In this document: positions 1 to 9,837 of the stretch, in pieces | Layout: each line of letters begins with the position of its first letter | Numbering within the stretch: the first letter of the stretch is position 1 | From: Chara braunii | Taxonomy: Eukaryota > Streptophyta > Charophyceae > Charales > Characeae | Reading direction: 5' to 3' | NCBI GenBank assembly: GCA_003427395.1 | Contig: BFEA01000865.1 | Coordinates: 400,308-433,049 of the forward strand | Length of the DNA stretch: 32,742 bases | The notes under the pieces: generated by a model | The model's input: the letters and a program-made list of their open reading frames with translations, nothing else | Database searches by the model: none | What the model was told of the DNA's origin: nothing | Position numbers and translations under genes: made by a program

Positions 1-285
1 CTCACACCGTCGTCCTCCTCCATCTTCTTCACCCATCCACCATAGCCAAGCACCTTCCACCATCTTCCTCCTCCATCTTCTTCACCCATCCACCACAGCC
101 AACCACCTCGCCCCTTCTTCCTCCTCCATCATCTTCAACCATCCTCCATAGCCGACCACCCCCCCACCATCTTCCCCCTCCATCACTTTCAACCATCCTG
201 CATAGTCAACCACCTCGCACCACCTTCCTCCTCCATTATCTTCAACCATCCTCCATATCCAACCACCTCGCGCCCCCTTTCCCCC
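1..285. repeat. Minisatellite, about 53-bp period
   Basis: A pyrimidine-rich unit containing CCTCCTCCATC, then a TTCAACCATCC-like stretch and CCAACCACC, recurs with starts near 14, 67, 120, 174 and 227, giving a period of 53-54 bp. About five copies are visible and the last decays near 285. Copies differ at many positions, so the array is old or fast-evolving. It runs off the left edge of the window. No coding potential is evident. Confidence 0.75.
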
Positions 286-403
286 TTTATCTCATTCACC
301 AACCAAAGGCTATGACCAAAGGGGCGCAACGAAGCAAGGTGTAGACGGAGAACCTTAGGAAGAACGATGGGACAAGTAGGGGTTGAGTTGATTAGAAGTA
401 GGA

Positions 404-468
<65 letters not shown>

Positions 469-1809
469 CCTCCTCCTCCCCTATCCTTTTTTTCCTCCTC
501 CCTCTCGCCTCCTCTTCTTCTTCGTTCACCGCCGTCGCCCTCTCCCCGTCGTCATCCTTTCCCACATGCTAAAACCTTGACCTTACCTCCTCCCCCTCTC
601 CCCTCTTGGCATATAACTAACCCTCCCCCACCCACGTGTTACATCACCAGGGAACGAACGGTGAAAGGAATTTGTCCTTGGTTGGTGGAGAAAGTGGGCG
701 AGGGAAGGGCTGTCGGTCCCTTGTGCCGCCAAGAAGGAAAGGAAAGGGGCATTTGAGAAATTGGGAGGAGGCAAGTCCGGGAAAAGGACTAGAGAGAATT
801 GGTGCTTAAAGCAAGGTCACTTGACTCAACCATTACCCCGACTGCATGACTAAAGGAAGAGAGTGGCCCGAACTGAGGAAGGAAAAGGAAAGCACAAAGG
901 GTTAAGGAAAAATGAACTTAGGCTTGTGGGAGGGATTATGTGTTGACCCCATGTGGGGGATGCTTTGCATAAATTGTGTTGGATGCGCAGGTAGGTAGCC
1001 TAAAGGGTCATTGAGCGGGAATGGGTCCCGGGCATGCCGGGCGGCAAGGAGAAAGCGGGACTGAGGTCAAACGGGTTGTGGACTTAACCCTTGCCCTTGA
1101 CGAAGTTCTTGAGCATGTTTGTGCAAAGCAAAGTCGGCCATAGCAAATCGCAAGGCATAAGGCGCCCAAGGCGGCGACCTCGATTAAAATAAAGACTTTG
1201 GACGTATATGCGGGATGGGGCCCCGAAAAGACTAAGGGGCGTGTCAAAGAAATGCATAGGTTGGACAAGGGAAAGACATGCATGATGTATGCGACAACGA
1301 ACGTCACGGGTAGGATGGCCAAAGAGGGATGCTGGCAAAGCCCTAGGGAGGCCTAGGGGGACCGCAAGACATGGTCCACAGGCCCGAGCCGAAGGGCGGC
1401 CGCACGCTCAACAAGGTTATGAGGGCTCCTGTCTAATGAATGCATGCGTGGCACAAGGATGACGCTTGGCCTAAGCATAAAAGAAAGAAGACTTTCAATA
1501 ACCACCATAGACTGCTTGAGCATTGGAAGGAGCAATTGCATGATAACACCTCAAAGCATCCAGGAAAATTGTGATTGACTACAAGTTTTGGCGAGTCTAC
1601 CATCGGGCGAGAGGGCGGAGCTACATCCCCATTGTCGAAGCTCTCTCGCAGAATGGCCCATCCCCATCCATCTCAAAGCACTAGGTGGGGGTGCCCCCGT
1701 GACGAACGCTCCGCGCCCTGAGCATGAGTGCGGGCGGAGCAGAGCCAACTGGGACCTGTAGTGGGATCGACTCAGGCTCGAAAGTCTAACAGGGTACGGC
1801 CCTACAACA
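286..1809. other. Unclassified non-coding DNA, possibly part of an LTR element
   Basis: I recognise no gene here. Short open frames exist on both strands, but none resembles a known protein and several overlap in antisense. The block ends abruptly at 1809, exactly where family-A gag homology starts at 1810, so it replaced the rest of that gag. It ends in CA on the plus strand, which reads as TGTTGTAGGG from the minus strand and would suit an LTR terminus, and a CATAAAAG stretch lies near 1477. I saw no primer site, polypurine tract or matching second LTR, so the LTR idea is inference. An unrelated rearrangement or an assembly join would look the same. Confidence 0.35.
408..466. repeat. (TC)n microsatellite
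   Basis: An uninterrupted TC dinucleotide run of about 59 bases. Similar runs sit in the leaders of the retroelements further right, but no primer site or LTR follows this one. The apparent Ser-Leu open frame across it is an artefact of the repeat. Confidence 0.95.
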
Positions 1810-2867
1810 GGCAAGTGATCGAGCGAACCTTGCTGCTTCGTCCTTGAGGGCGTGGAAAGCAATGAGGACTTGTTCCTCAGGGATGATCTTTTGTAGATGG
1901 ACGTACGAATTAACATTCGCCTTCCAGTTATTGAAGTTTTCTTCCTTCTTCCCACTGTAGGAATCAGGAAATTTAACCTTAACCGGCTCTCTACGGGGGC
2001 GAGCTTCCTCCTCCCTTGGGGCAACAAGCTCTGCACCTTCTATGGCGCCTGTGCAAAATCGCTCTGTGCTCTCCATCCTTGCTTTCACTTCTGTGCCCAC
2101 GTGCATCATCATCTCTCGTGCAAATTTTCTAAAGCCTAATCGTATGGACCGCAGCAAGGCTACATCCTGGCCCCTTGCAAACTGATACTGCTCTTCATTG
2201 GGCCCTCGCGAGGAGTTCTATGTTCCTGGCCACAACTTCCATGTTTCGTTGCCAATCCGGTTGCGCCTCTATCTGCACCTTTTGCTCCTTCACCACCTCC
2301 ATCTTTCGCCACCTTACTTGCTGCCTCCATCCGCTTTTTTTTCCCCCTAGTTAAACACAACTTCCACTCTAACTTCTTCTCCTCTTCTATCGTCTGGCGA
2401 CGTAGAGGGTCTTCTTCTGCCTCCTACTCTTTCATTACTACCTCTTGTTCTGTCCTCTACACATATAACATCACCTCCTCTTCCTCTCCTAGGGACATAT
2501 TGGCGACCCACTCACAGACCTTTTTCTCCATCCATGGGTCCTCCTCCTTCGTGCCACTAGTCTCCCCTCTCTTTCTTGTGACCTGTATGATCAAGGGGAC
2601 TTCTTCCTCCAGTTCTTCCTCCACTTCTTCTTCTTCTCTTTGCAGCTTCTTTATCTCCTTCTGCAACTTTTTTTTCTTCGCCATCTGCTTCTCCACTAAG
2701 GCCAACTTCTCGGCCTGCTTAATCAACTTCTTTTTGGCCTCCTTCTCTTTTCTCTCTTTTAATACGACGGCGGCTTGCTCCTCCTGAGCCTTGGTGTAAG
2801 GGCTGGTGCTCTTACCGCTACGGATGTCAACCATGGTGAAAGGTGCACAACCGGGTGACAGTTCCAC
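1810..2867 (-). pseudogene. Truncated gag of family-A Ty3/gypsy element (copy A1)
   Basis: This is the N-terminal part of a retrotransposon gag, read leftward from near 2867. The likely ATG is at about 2834 (MVDIRSGKS); an in-frame GTG lies upstream at 2867. A highly charged Lys/Glu coiled-coil follows (KKKKLQKEIKKLQREEEE), then MEKKVCEWVANMSLGEEEE. After frame breaks near 2160-2460 comes the stretch before capsid (GAIEGAELVAPREEEARPRR, VKVKFPDSYSGKKEENFNNW, EQVLIAFHALKDEAARFARS). Homology with the other family-A copy stops dead at 1810, inside the capsid-like domain. The CCHC knuckle and all of pol are absent. Gag would package element RNA in cytoplasmic particles; this copy cannot. The leader, primer site and LTR to its right belong to it. 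Confidence 0.85.
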
Positions 2868-3296
2868 TCCTCACCATTTAGACCTCCACCCACTGACTGA
2901 TTGACTAACTGACTCTCTAAGGACCACAAAATCCTTTTGGGACCCTGTCAACTATGGTCTCTAGCCTGAATCTACTACTAGGCTGTCACTACAGGACTTG
3001 AGTGTTGATCAGGAGGCATTTAAGGAGATCCCCCATAGCTCCTCAGAAATTATTTAACGTCGCAAACAAGACGACGCGGTTAGCAAGTCCTCTCAAGACT
3101 TAGACAACTGGTTGTGCAGCCCACAACTCGGATTTTGGGCCTACCATGCCACACTGAGCAGCCCACCGGTCTGTACCGGTCCTTGGGAGGGTTATTCCTC
3201 CAAGTCAGTCAGTCGTCAGACATGGACTTAAGCCCTACTCATCCATAGGGCAAGGGGATAGGTTGAAGGCTTGGCGAGAATATATCAACTCCAGCT

Positions 3297-3485
3297 TGGT
3301 CAAATTCGTGGACAACCGCTCCCAACAAAGCTGGTAAACATTGGTCAACTTCCCGATCAACACCTTGGTCAACGTTGGTCAACGCCTCGATCAACGCCTT
3401 GGTCAACCCCGATCCACACCTCGATCAACCTTGGTCAACACCTCGATCAACCCAGTCAACTCCCTGGTCAACGCCTTGGTCAACT
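3297..3485 (-). repeat. GGTCAAC array in leader of A1
   Basis: A degenerate short tandem array whose recurring core is GGTCAAC or GATCAAC, spaced about 10-16 bp. I count eight GGTCAA cores. In the element's own sense the core reads GTTGACC, which contains the plant W-box TTGACC. The matching leader positions in A2 (12391-12616) and B (22806-22917) carry the same array with different copy number. Any role in WRKY-driven expression is inference. Confidence 0.8.
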
Positions 3486-3698
3486 CTCAATTCGGCTATG
3501 GCTGCCGACCTCTTCTCTCTCACCAACCTTCACTTCCTTCCTCCATTCTCCTTCCTCCTTCACCCTTGGCTATGGCTTCTTTCTTCTCCTTCGTCTTTCG
3601 TTCCTCCTTTACTTAGTCTTCTTTCTCCTACATTTACTCTATATCCGAGCTTGGCAGCTATGGCCGCCTCTTCCTTCCTCGGACCACACAATCAATCT

Positions 3699-3700
<2 letters not shown>

Positions 3701-3760
<60 letters not shown>
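3701..3760 (-). repeat. (TC)n / (GA)n run in leader of A1
   Basis: An uninterrupted dinucleotide run that reads (GA)n in the element's sense, about 100 bp inside the primer site. It occupies the same place in A2 and in both family-B leader copies, so it is an element feature and not chance. Confidence 0.95.
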
Positions 3761-3763
<3 letters not shown>

Positions 3764-3861
3764 GTCTCTTGGAAGTAAGCGACACCTTCCTTCAGCGGTG
3801 CAGCTATGGCGGACCCTTCTTCTTTGATGGCGCACTTCTGCTATGACGCGTGGAATAGCGG

Positions 3862-3879
3862 GAACCAACTCTGATACCA
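3862..3879 (-). promoter_or_regulatory. Primer binding site (initiator Met tRNA) of A1
   Basis: The minus strand reads TGGTATCAGAGTTGGTTC. It starts one base inside the LTR, and its first eleven bases match the standard plant iMet primer-site motif TGGTATCAGAG. It is the start point for minus-strand DNA synthesis and fixes the element's orientation and LTR edge. Confidence 0.85.
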
Positions 3880-3880
3880 A

Positions 3881-5040
3881 TGCAATCAGACTCGCCTTCT
3901 ACTTCGTTCAACATGCATGAAAACCTATAAAAATCCAAACTGGCGCCAGGCGCCCACACAAAACTCAGAGATATTCAAGTCAAGAACACAGTTCGGATAC
4001 AAACTTGCTTCAGATTAGCTATGGCGCCTGTGCGCCTACACAACTCCCTTCCTACACTGTATTCACATCAACTGTACACGCACATCACACTAAATCTCCA
4101 TGGATGTCCCACGCACACACACAACTCACTCACTCGCACGCTATAGAGTAACTCTAGGGTATGGTGGTTATGCCTGTCGTCTACCCGGACTACTAGTAGC
4201 GATGGCTGCTTTATCTCCCTCGTAGCCCACTTCAATGTCGGGCATCTGCAGACCACCTTGCACAAGACGCCTGGGCAGCGCTTCCACATGGTTCACACAG
4301 AAAATGGATGAATGGCACGCACACAACTCACTCACTAGCATGCTGTAGACTAACTCTAGGCTATGGCGGCTATGCCCGTCGTCTGCCCTAACTACTAGCA
4401 GCGATGGCTGCTCTATCTCCCTCCTAGCCCACTTCAACCTCAGGCATCTGCAAACCACCTCGCGCAAGACGCCTGGGCAGGCTTCCGCATGGTTCACACA
4501 GAAAATGGATCAATGGCTGGACGCTGCCTCTTGATTTATACTTATGTTGGTCGCTGGTCTGCCCCTTTTCCACTGACCCATGGTGCACACAGTCCCACAT
4601 GGTACTTGCTAACTGGACAAAGTGAGACTGGGACTGCGTACCGCCGACTAAGCAAAGTTGGACTACCCACTTGCCCACTTGCCTCTAGTCTAACGTGAGC
4701 AACACTCGAAAGGCCACTTCCGGACCTTCCAGAAGTCTGTGGACTTGGCCTTTCGGAGTTGTAGCAGCAACGACCTTGACCTTTCCGGACTGTAGCAGCT
4801 ACGACCTTGACCTTTCAGAGTTGCAACAGCTACGACCTCTACACAGCTATGACCCCTACTCGACAGACCTCCGGTTCAAGACCCGACACCTACACAAACC
4901 TATGACAGACAACAGTCAGCTATCAAAACAAAGGTCACGGGTTCAAAACACACAAGGGTCGACTTGATATTGTACACGGGTGAGGTAGGGATCGAGCCCT
5001 GGGATCTGCATCTGTTACTGCAAAGGTGAAAACCGTTTGA
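3881..5040 (-). repeat. 5' LTR of element A1, with internal duplication
   Basis: On the plus strand the LTR runs from TGCAATCAGACTCG to AAAACCGTTTGA. In element sense it therefore starts TCAAACGG, where the other LTRs start TGAAACGG, so one terminal base has changed. It ends ...GATTGCA next to the primer site. A TATA box (TATAAAT in element sense) lies at 4534-4540, upstream of the presumed RNA start. At 1160 bp it is about 200 bp longer than the sister LTR because 4121-4322 is tandemly repeated at 4323-4522. The distal part carries repeats of a CAGCTACGAC unit (4770-4850). Confidence 0.85.
4121..4522. repeat. Tandem duplication of about 202 bp inside LTR A1
   Basis: The stretch from ACAACTCACTCACTC at 4121 to GAAAATGGATGAATGG near 4315 recurs with an offset of 201-202 bp, with scattered substitutions. 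The LTRs at 13096 and 29145 have it once. Subtracting it brings the LTR to about 958 bp, close to the 959 bp inferred for the A2 5' LTR after removing its artefact. Confidence 0.85.
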
Positions 5041-5335
5041 GTGTACTATTCAGCCTCATGGACTGGGTACCATTGCCCTTATTTCTATTTGTTGTACGTG
5101 GGAAGTGTCAGTTCGGTTCATTATTCACCAGCAACTCGAAAAAATACAGTAAACCCACTATATGCTTCCCTGTATTACAGCAAGGAGGACTGATTACTTT
5201 ATCTGGGGATTGAGTAACAGCTGCTCGCATACAAAATTCATCTGATTACATCACAACTCGAACTCTGGTCTGTTCATTGAACACTTACATGGGTGTACTA
5301 TTCAGCCTCATGGATTGGGTACCATTGCCCTTATT
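5041..5335. repeat. Host spacer unit, copy 1, with both empty insertion sites
   Basis: A 252-bp unit (5041-5292) begins GTGTACTATTCAGCC. The same start recurs at 5293 and is cut off by LTR-B at 5336. The unit is intact here: it holds the unoccupied TATT site at 5080-5083 and the unoccupied GTAAACCC site at 5149-5156, which are filled in the other unit. No gene is seen. The block from 5041 to 5871 reappears at 14148 and 15128; I saw no differences in the stretches I compared. Confidence 0.8.
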
Positions 5336-5871
5336 TGCAATCAGACTCGTCTCATTCACACTTTTCATGTATGTAAACAGCAGCACAGCAAACTGGCGAC
5401 AGGCGCCCACTCAATACTCAGGGATATGGCTTCCAGGTTAGAGTTCACTTCCTCTGGCTATGGCGACTCAGCGCCCAACAACCCACTGTTCACACACACC
5501 GGATCACCCTGGATATCCCACACGCAACACTCTAAACACTCACACAACACACACACACTTCGCCCTCAGCTACAGCTATGGCAGCGCTGGCTGCCTCTAC
5601 CCTATCGCTATGGCTACACTTCGTCACTCTCGCCCACTTCGACTTCGGGCCTGCTGCAGACCTCCTCGCACAAGACGCTGAGACAGCGCTTCCGCATGGC
5701 TTCCGCAGGAATGAATGAATGGCTGCGGCCTCTTGATTTTTACTTCTGTGACTCGTTGGTCTGCCCTGTTTCCCTGGCCCACGGTGTACACAGTCCCAGA
5801 CGGTACTTGCTTGACTGGACCGAACTGGCTGGACTGGGACTGCTGACTCTGCACGGTGGACTTCCACCACT
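5336..5871 (-). repeat. Partial family-B LTR ending at a 1-N join
   Basis: This is the same sequence as the first 536 plus-strand bases of the LTR at 15423. It breaks at the single N (5872), after which family-A LTR sequence begins. It is most likely one locus assembled several times and not a separate insertion. The long plus-strand open frame spanning the N is not a gene. Confidence 0.85.
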
Positions 5872-5872
5872 N
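5872..5872. other. Assembly gap (single N)
   Basis: The N joins a family-B LTR on the left to the distal part of a family-A LTR on the right. The two sides cannot be contiguous parts of one LTR, so the N stands for a gap of unknown size or a false join. Confidence 0.9.
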
Positions 5873-6144
5873 TTGACCTTTCCGGACTGTAGCAGCTACG
5901 ACCTTGACCTTTCAGAGTTGCAACAGCTACGACCTCTACACAGCTATGACCCCTACTCGACAGACCTCCGGTTCAAGACCCGACACCTACACAAACCTAT
6001 GACAGACAACAGTCAGCTATCAAAACAAAGGTCACGGGTTCAAAACACACAAGGGTCGACTTGATATTGTACACGGGTGAGGTAAGGTCTAGGGATCGAG
6101 CCCTGGGATCTGCTTCTGTTACTGCAAAGGTGAAAACCGTTTCA
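5873..6144 (-). repeat. 3' LTR of A2, partial
   Basis: Distal LTR sequence matches 4778-5040 closely and ends GTTTCA on the plus strand, so in element sense it starts with the canonical TGAAACGG. It is followed directly by the polypurine tract. About 690 bp expected on the left is absent because of the join at 5872. It has a short insertion relative to the 5' LTR near 6082 (GAGGTAAGGTCTAGG). Confidence 0.85.
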
Positions 6145-6156
6145 CTCCCGCCGGCC
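6145..6156 (-). other. Polypurine tract of A2
   Basis: In element sense GGCCGGCGGGAG directly precedes the LTR start TGAAACGG. The identical tract occurs at the same place in family B (16324-16335). It would prime plus-strand DNA synthesis. Confidence 0.7.
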
Positions 6157-6250
6157 TAAATTCGAGGTCCTCCGAGAATACTTCAGTCCAAGGTAGGACC
6201 TTTACCTTTCTTATCTCTCTCATAGGCTGGAACTACATCGGGAGCGGTCT

Positions 6251-6601
6251 CTAGAAATTCTGCTCATGTGAACCAGAGGTCGTCCTCTGGTTCTTGAAAG
6301 GAGAATTTGACTTTATATAATGTTTCTGTGGACGACCTGTACCTCCTGTTTTGAACACATCTTCACCTGCTATGCGGTCAATGTCGTACCTTCGATCCAT
6401 GTCCGGAGGGATCATGGATCTTCGAGATGGAAACTCTTGACTTGTGGTACAGGGCAACAACTTTGACGCATGAAAAACTGGGTAGGTGTGGAGGTGTGCT
6501 CGAATCTCGACCCATCCTCTCCGCCCTTGACTTCTAAGAGACTGGCCACGGTCCTCGGTATGCAGGCAATAACTTCTGCGAGATGTTTTCCTCAGGAGCA
6601 A
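6251..6601 (-). pseudogene. Integrase C-terminus and chromodomain of A2, frameshifted
   Basis: Readable parts include HLHTYPVFHASKLLPCTTSQ, FPSRRSMIPPDMD, and the start of a chromodomain (RYDIDRIAGEDVFKTGGTGR, PQKHY). After PQKHY the frame breaks (IKSNSPFKN), where family B continues PQKQYKVRF. The second half of the chromodomain, including the Trp expected from family B (DDRWYTR), is out of frame. In chromoviruses this domain steers integration toward modified histones; here it could not fold. Confidence 0.75.
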
Positions 6602-6709
6602 ACTCCTTTGACTTGACCCAGACTTAGTCGCCTACTTGGAACTGTGACGGGCGACGATGCTTGTTGGCTTGTTCTATCATCTTGTGCTGGGCCTTCCTGA
6701 GGTTTTATG

Positions 6710-7291
6710 TTACGGTAGCAATCTCTCTCTCTCATGCTGTAGTGCAAACTCCCTAGTACCGGGCGGTAGCCTCTGAATCTGATCCCGGTTTGGTCCTTCA
6801 AACGGTCTACGTGGTCTAAAGGACTTATGCAACTCATTGGCAGTGCGACAGGTCGCTAAGTGCACGCTATTATTGTATGCGCTGGCTACCTTGGGAAGCA
6901 TCTCATCCCAGTTAACTTGATCGGGTCTAATATACATTCTGAGAACTTGCTGGAGGATTTTGTTCATCTGTTCAGTCTGACCGTTAGTCTCAGGATGACG
7001 GCCAGATGACATCAACAACTTAGAGCCATAGACTCTCATCAGTTCCTGCCGGCTCTGACTAGTGAACCTGGTGTCTCTCGACAACAGTAGACCATGCTCA
7101 ATGATCCAATGGTCAAAGAACTTATCTATAACTAAGTCTGTGCGTGCCTCTGTGGGCAAAGGAACAAAAACTGCATACTTACTAAATACATCAACTGTAA
7201 CCATGACTTCGCTCTTGCCATGCCTACTCCTGACCCCAACATCCATGAAGTCAATGGAGACATAATCTCCATGTCCTGCGGGAATAGGCAA
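6710..7291 (-). pseudogene. Integrase core of A2, catalytic Asp deleted
   Basis: The RNase-H-fold integrase core reads SIDFMDVGVRSRHGKSEVMV, then FFDHWIIEHGLLLSRDTRF and HPETNGQTEQMN. Compared with family B (GVPLSIVSDRDTRF), four codons are missing near 7078-7082. The loss includes the second Asp of the D,D-35-E triad; the first Asp and the Glu (QTEQ) remain. The deletion is 12 bp and in frame, so the frame stays open to the left, but integration chemistry would be lost. The linker toward the chromodomain continues in another frame at 6592-6837. Confidence 0.85.
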
Positions 7292-7515
7292 GGGTCTGAG
7301 AAGACCAAGGGGGGGTCGCTTAGTGGTCTTATTTCACTGGCATACCTTACAACTTCGTACGTACTCTATGCAGTCAGCTTTCATACCTAGCCACGTATAA
7401 GCACGAATAAGGTTGGCTAACGTCTTCTGCCAACCAAAATCTCCCTTTGTGTCGTGACATTCCCCTAAGATCAGACTTCGGATCACTTCATTGTTGGGAA
7501 CGCACAAGTGGTCAG
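7292..7515 (-). pseudogene. Integrase zinc-binding region of A2, broken
   Basis: The HHCC region can be read on the minus strand as ECHDTKGDFGWQKTLANL and then VRSCKVCQ. Family B has GHFGW where A2 has GDFGW, so the second zinc-ligand His is replaced by Asp (codon 7439-7441). A stop codon (TGA, 7334-7336) follows CKVCQ. Both lesions would inactivate the domain independently of the core deletion. Confidence 0.75.
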
Positions 7516-8061
7516 CTACGTTAGTCTTCTTAGTAACCCGTCTGTCGTGCGGTAATGCGGTTCAGTCTCTGGAAAATCTCTAACCCTCTTGAGAAGATCA
7601 CTATAGATAGGGTCCTGCACATACACTTCCTTGACTTTTTGTTGCAGGTCTCTCCCTATATCCAGATAGTGAACTATCGCTCCAAAGTAATCAGCTCTCC
7701 TACTTAGAGCATCCGCAAGCATATTGTACTTTCCTTTGACTGCCTGGAGCGCAAAGTCGAACTGGTCTATCTCTGCGGCCCACCTAGTAAGCTTAGGTGT
7801 CATCTTGGCCTGCGTCTTTAACCACCTCAGCGTCTCGTGGTCTGGATACACTTTGAAGTGCCTCCCAAGCAAGTAGTGTTTCCAGTGATCTAGTGCTTGC
7901 ATGAGAGCGTAGAGTTCCCTCTCATAGGTTGATGTCGCTACCTTCTCTGAACGCACCCTAATAGGCATAAACTCTACGGGTCTATACCCATTGCCATCAT
8001 CTTCGTGTACAACAACACCTATACCGTACTGACTTGCGTCAGTGGTGACAACAAAAGGCAA
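7516..8061 (-). pseudogene. RNase H domain of A2
   Basis: The frame contains the gypsy RNase H signatures PFVVTTDASQYGIGVV, STYERELYAL, KVYPDHETLRWL and LADALSRRADYF, then YLDIGRDLQQKVKEVYVQDP, which leads into integrase. The acidic residues in TDAS, YERE and PDHE are present, so this domain is better kept than the equivalent in family B, which has lost one. It is separated from the reverse transcriptase by frame breaks between 8062 and 8270. It would degrade the RNA strand during reverse transcription. Confidence 0.85.
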
Positions 8062-8269
8062 GGATGGATCGGCTACCTTGAGGACTGGATGCTCTATCTA
8101 CTTAGTATCAAGGGCCGCTTTAGATTCTTCAGGCCCAACATACAATCTCTATTGCACTCCCAGATTGCTTTTTTCTTTAGCAACCTGCGAAGGGGTGCAG
8201 CGATGGTAGAGAAGTTCCTCACAAATTTCCTATAATATTTTGCCAACCCTAGGAACGACCGCAATTTTG

Positions 8270-8902
8270 TCAATGTCCAGGGAGTCGGCCAATCTCTAAT
8301 CCCGCTATCTTACTGTCCTCAGGTCTTATGCCATGTCCATCTAAGATGTGGCCCAAGTACGAAACTTGTGTTTTGGCCCACTCACACTTCTTCTCGTTGA
8401 TTTCGAAGTTAGCTTTCCTGAGGTTCTCCAAGACCTGCCTCAGATGACCCTCATGCTCCCGGAGGGTCTTACTAAACATTAGAATATCGTCGAAGTACAC
8501 AACCACAAATCTATCTAACCACGACCTAAGCAAATCATTCATGCAGCGCTGGAATGTGGCTGGCGCGTTGGTTAGTCCAAAGGGCATCATTATAAACTCG
8601 TAGTGCCCATATCTGGTCCTGAATGTCGTCTTGTACTGATCATCAGGATTTAACTCTATCTGATGATACACAGACTTCAAATCTATCTTAGAGAAGTACT
8701 TGCAGCCCTGCACCCAATCTAATAGATCATCTATACGGGGCAGTGGTTCAACATTCTTTACTGTGACGACATTAAGACCCCCATAGTCAATGCACATTAT
8801 AAGCTCTCCCTCCTTGGGGACAAAAAAAACAGGTACTCCAAATGGAGATGAACACGGCCTAATCCAACCCTTTTCGAGGAGCTCGTCTAATTGCTTGCGC
8901 AA
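8270..8902 (-). pseudogene. Reverse transcriptase of A2
   Basis: The reverse transcriptase palm and fingers are readable: [28 protein letters not shown] (family B has IDYRGLN), [32 protein letters not shown], and the catalytic YFDD in [13 protein letters not shown]. The substituted Arg in IDYRGLN is normally conserved. The thumb and connection are frameshifted away to the left of 8270, where the end of the frame (LEIGRLPGH) departs from family B. Confidence 0.9.
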
Positions 8903-9035
8903 CTCCTCTAACTCCTTGGGAACATTCTATACATGGTTCCCTTAGGAGTTCTACTGCCATGCTCTATCTCAATAAGATGCTGGATCGGCCGCTGCACTAC
9001 TCCTGTAGGCGGCTCAAATAAATCGGCATACTCTT

Positions 9036-9641
9036 CTAGCTGCTTGGCATTAACTGGGTTAGTGGTTCCTCTTCCTTAGGCTCAGTGACAGGCCTTACAT
9101 AGGCTACAAAAACATATTCTTCTAATTTCTCCTTTCTCACTAATCGCGCGAATGTGGGAGCACTGAAACAACAATGTGCCAAGGAATTATCTACTCCTGA
9201 CACATGGAACAGGCGAGCGGTCTTAATTTCACCTGACGGATTAGGAAGCCTACAGTCAAGCTCTCTCAAATGGAGTGGGCCCCCTGCTGCCTATCCCAAG
9301 TCCATTCCTAGGACCATGTCAAATGGAAGGTTGTCCCTTACGAGGAGAGTCAGGGAATGGAGAACTCTCTCTATCTTCCCATCCTTCTCCAGTCGAAAGA
9401 ACGCCCGAACTCCCTCTATGTGATTCTCGACTCGCATAGTGCGATTGTCTGCGAGGATGCTGACTATAGGGTCTTCCAACTTTCGGACCTTCAAATCCAA
9501 CTTTAACTTCTGCAGCGCTTTCCTACTGATATAGCTGCGCGTGGCCCCACTAATTATAAGGGCCCCAACTCTACCTCTAAAGACTTCTACATCTACCGGA
9601 ACTAGCTGTCCTTTATTGTTTTTTTTTACATCTGGGCCCAA
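9036..9641 (-). pseudogene. Protease region of A2, active-site Asp replaced
   Basis: Two open pieces (9291-9641 and 9036-9269) cover a retroviral-type aspartic protease. The active-site loop reads LIISGATRSYIS, where a working enzyme has an Asp before SGAT; the residue is Ile (codon 9552-9554). The later ADNRTM and VLGMDLG segments are recognisable. A T-run near 9619-9627, opposite a shorter run in family B, probably marks the indel that shifted this region relative to gag. The enzyme would cleave Gag-Pol; this copy cannot. Confidence 0.8.
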
Positions 9642-9837
9642 GTCGACATCCTCTCCTTCAGTTCCTCTGCCAGGCCTGTGAGGGAAGTGCCTAGAAAGAC
9701 CCTAACACAACCAGTCTCTGGACAACTATCTAGGCACTGGCCAGCAACCTCTGCCATAGACACATTTGGGTTGGGAGTTTCTCTATGGTGCATGCACTCT
9801 TCTCCACATGGTCTAGGGGTAAGGGCAGTTGCGACCC

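Larger units (their letters stand above)
2868..3861 (-). other. 5' leader of element A1
   Basis: Untranslated sequence between the primer site and gag, read leftward. It holds a short TGAC-rich stretch near 2890-2915, a conserved block near 2940-3060 also seen in the other copies, the GGTCAAC array (3297-3485), pyrimidine-rich tracts (3500-3620) and the TC run (3701-3760). Long open frames on the plus strand here encode only repeat-derived Ser-Leu or Trp-Ser-Thr-Pro runs and are not genes. Confidence 0.75.

Noticed and set aside
367-756. Plus-strand frame encoding a Ser-Leu-rich protein
   Set aside because: The Ser-Leu run comes from the TC microsatellite; the rest is unrecognisable and the same pattern occurs wherever such runs lie.
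5315-6064. 249-codon plus-strand frame
   Set aside because: It crosses the N at 5872 and consists of antisense LTR sequence from two families.
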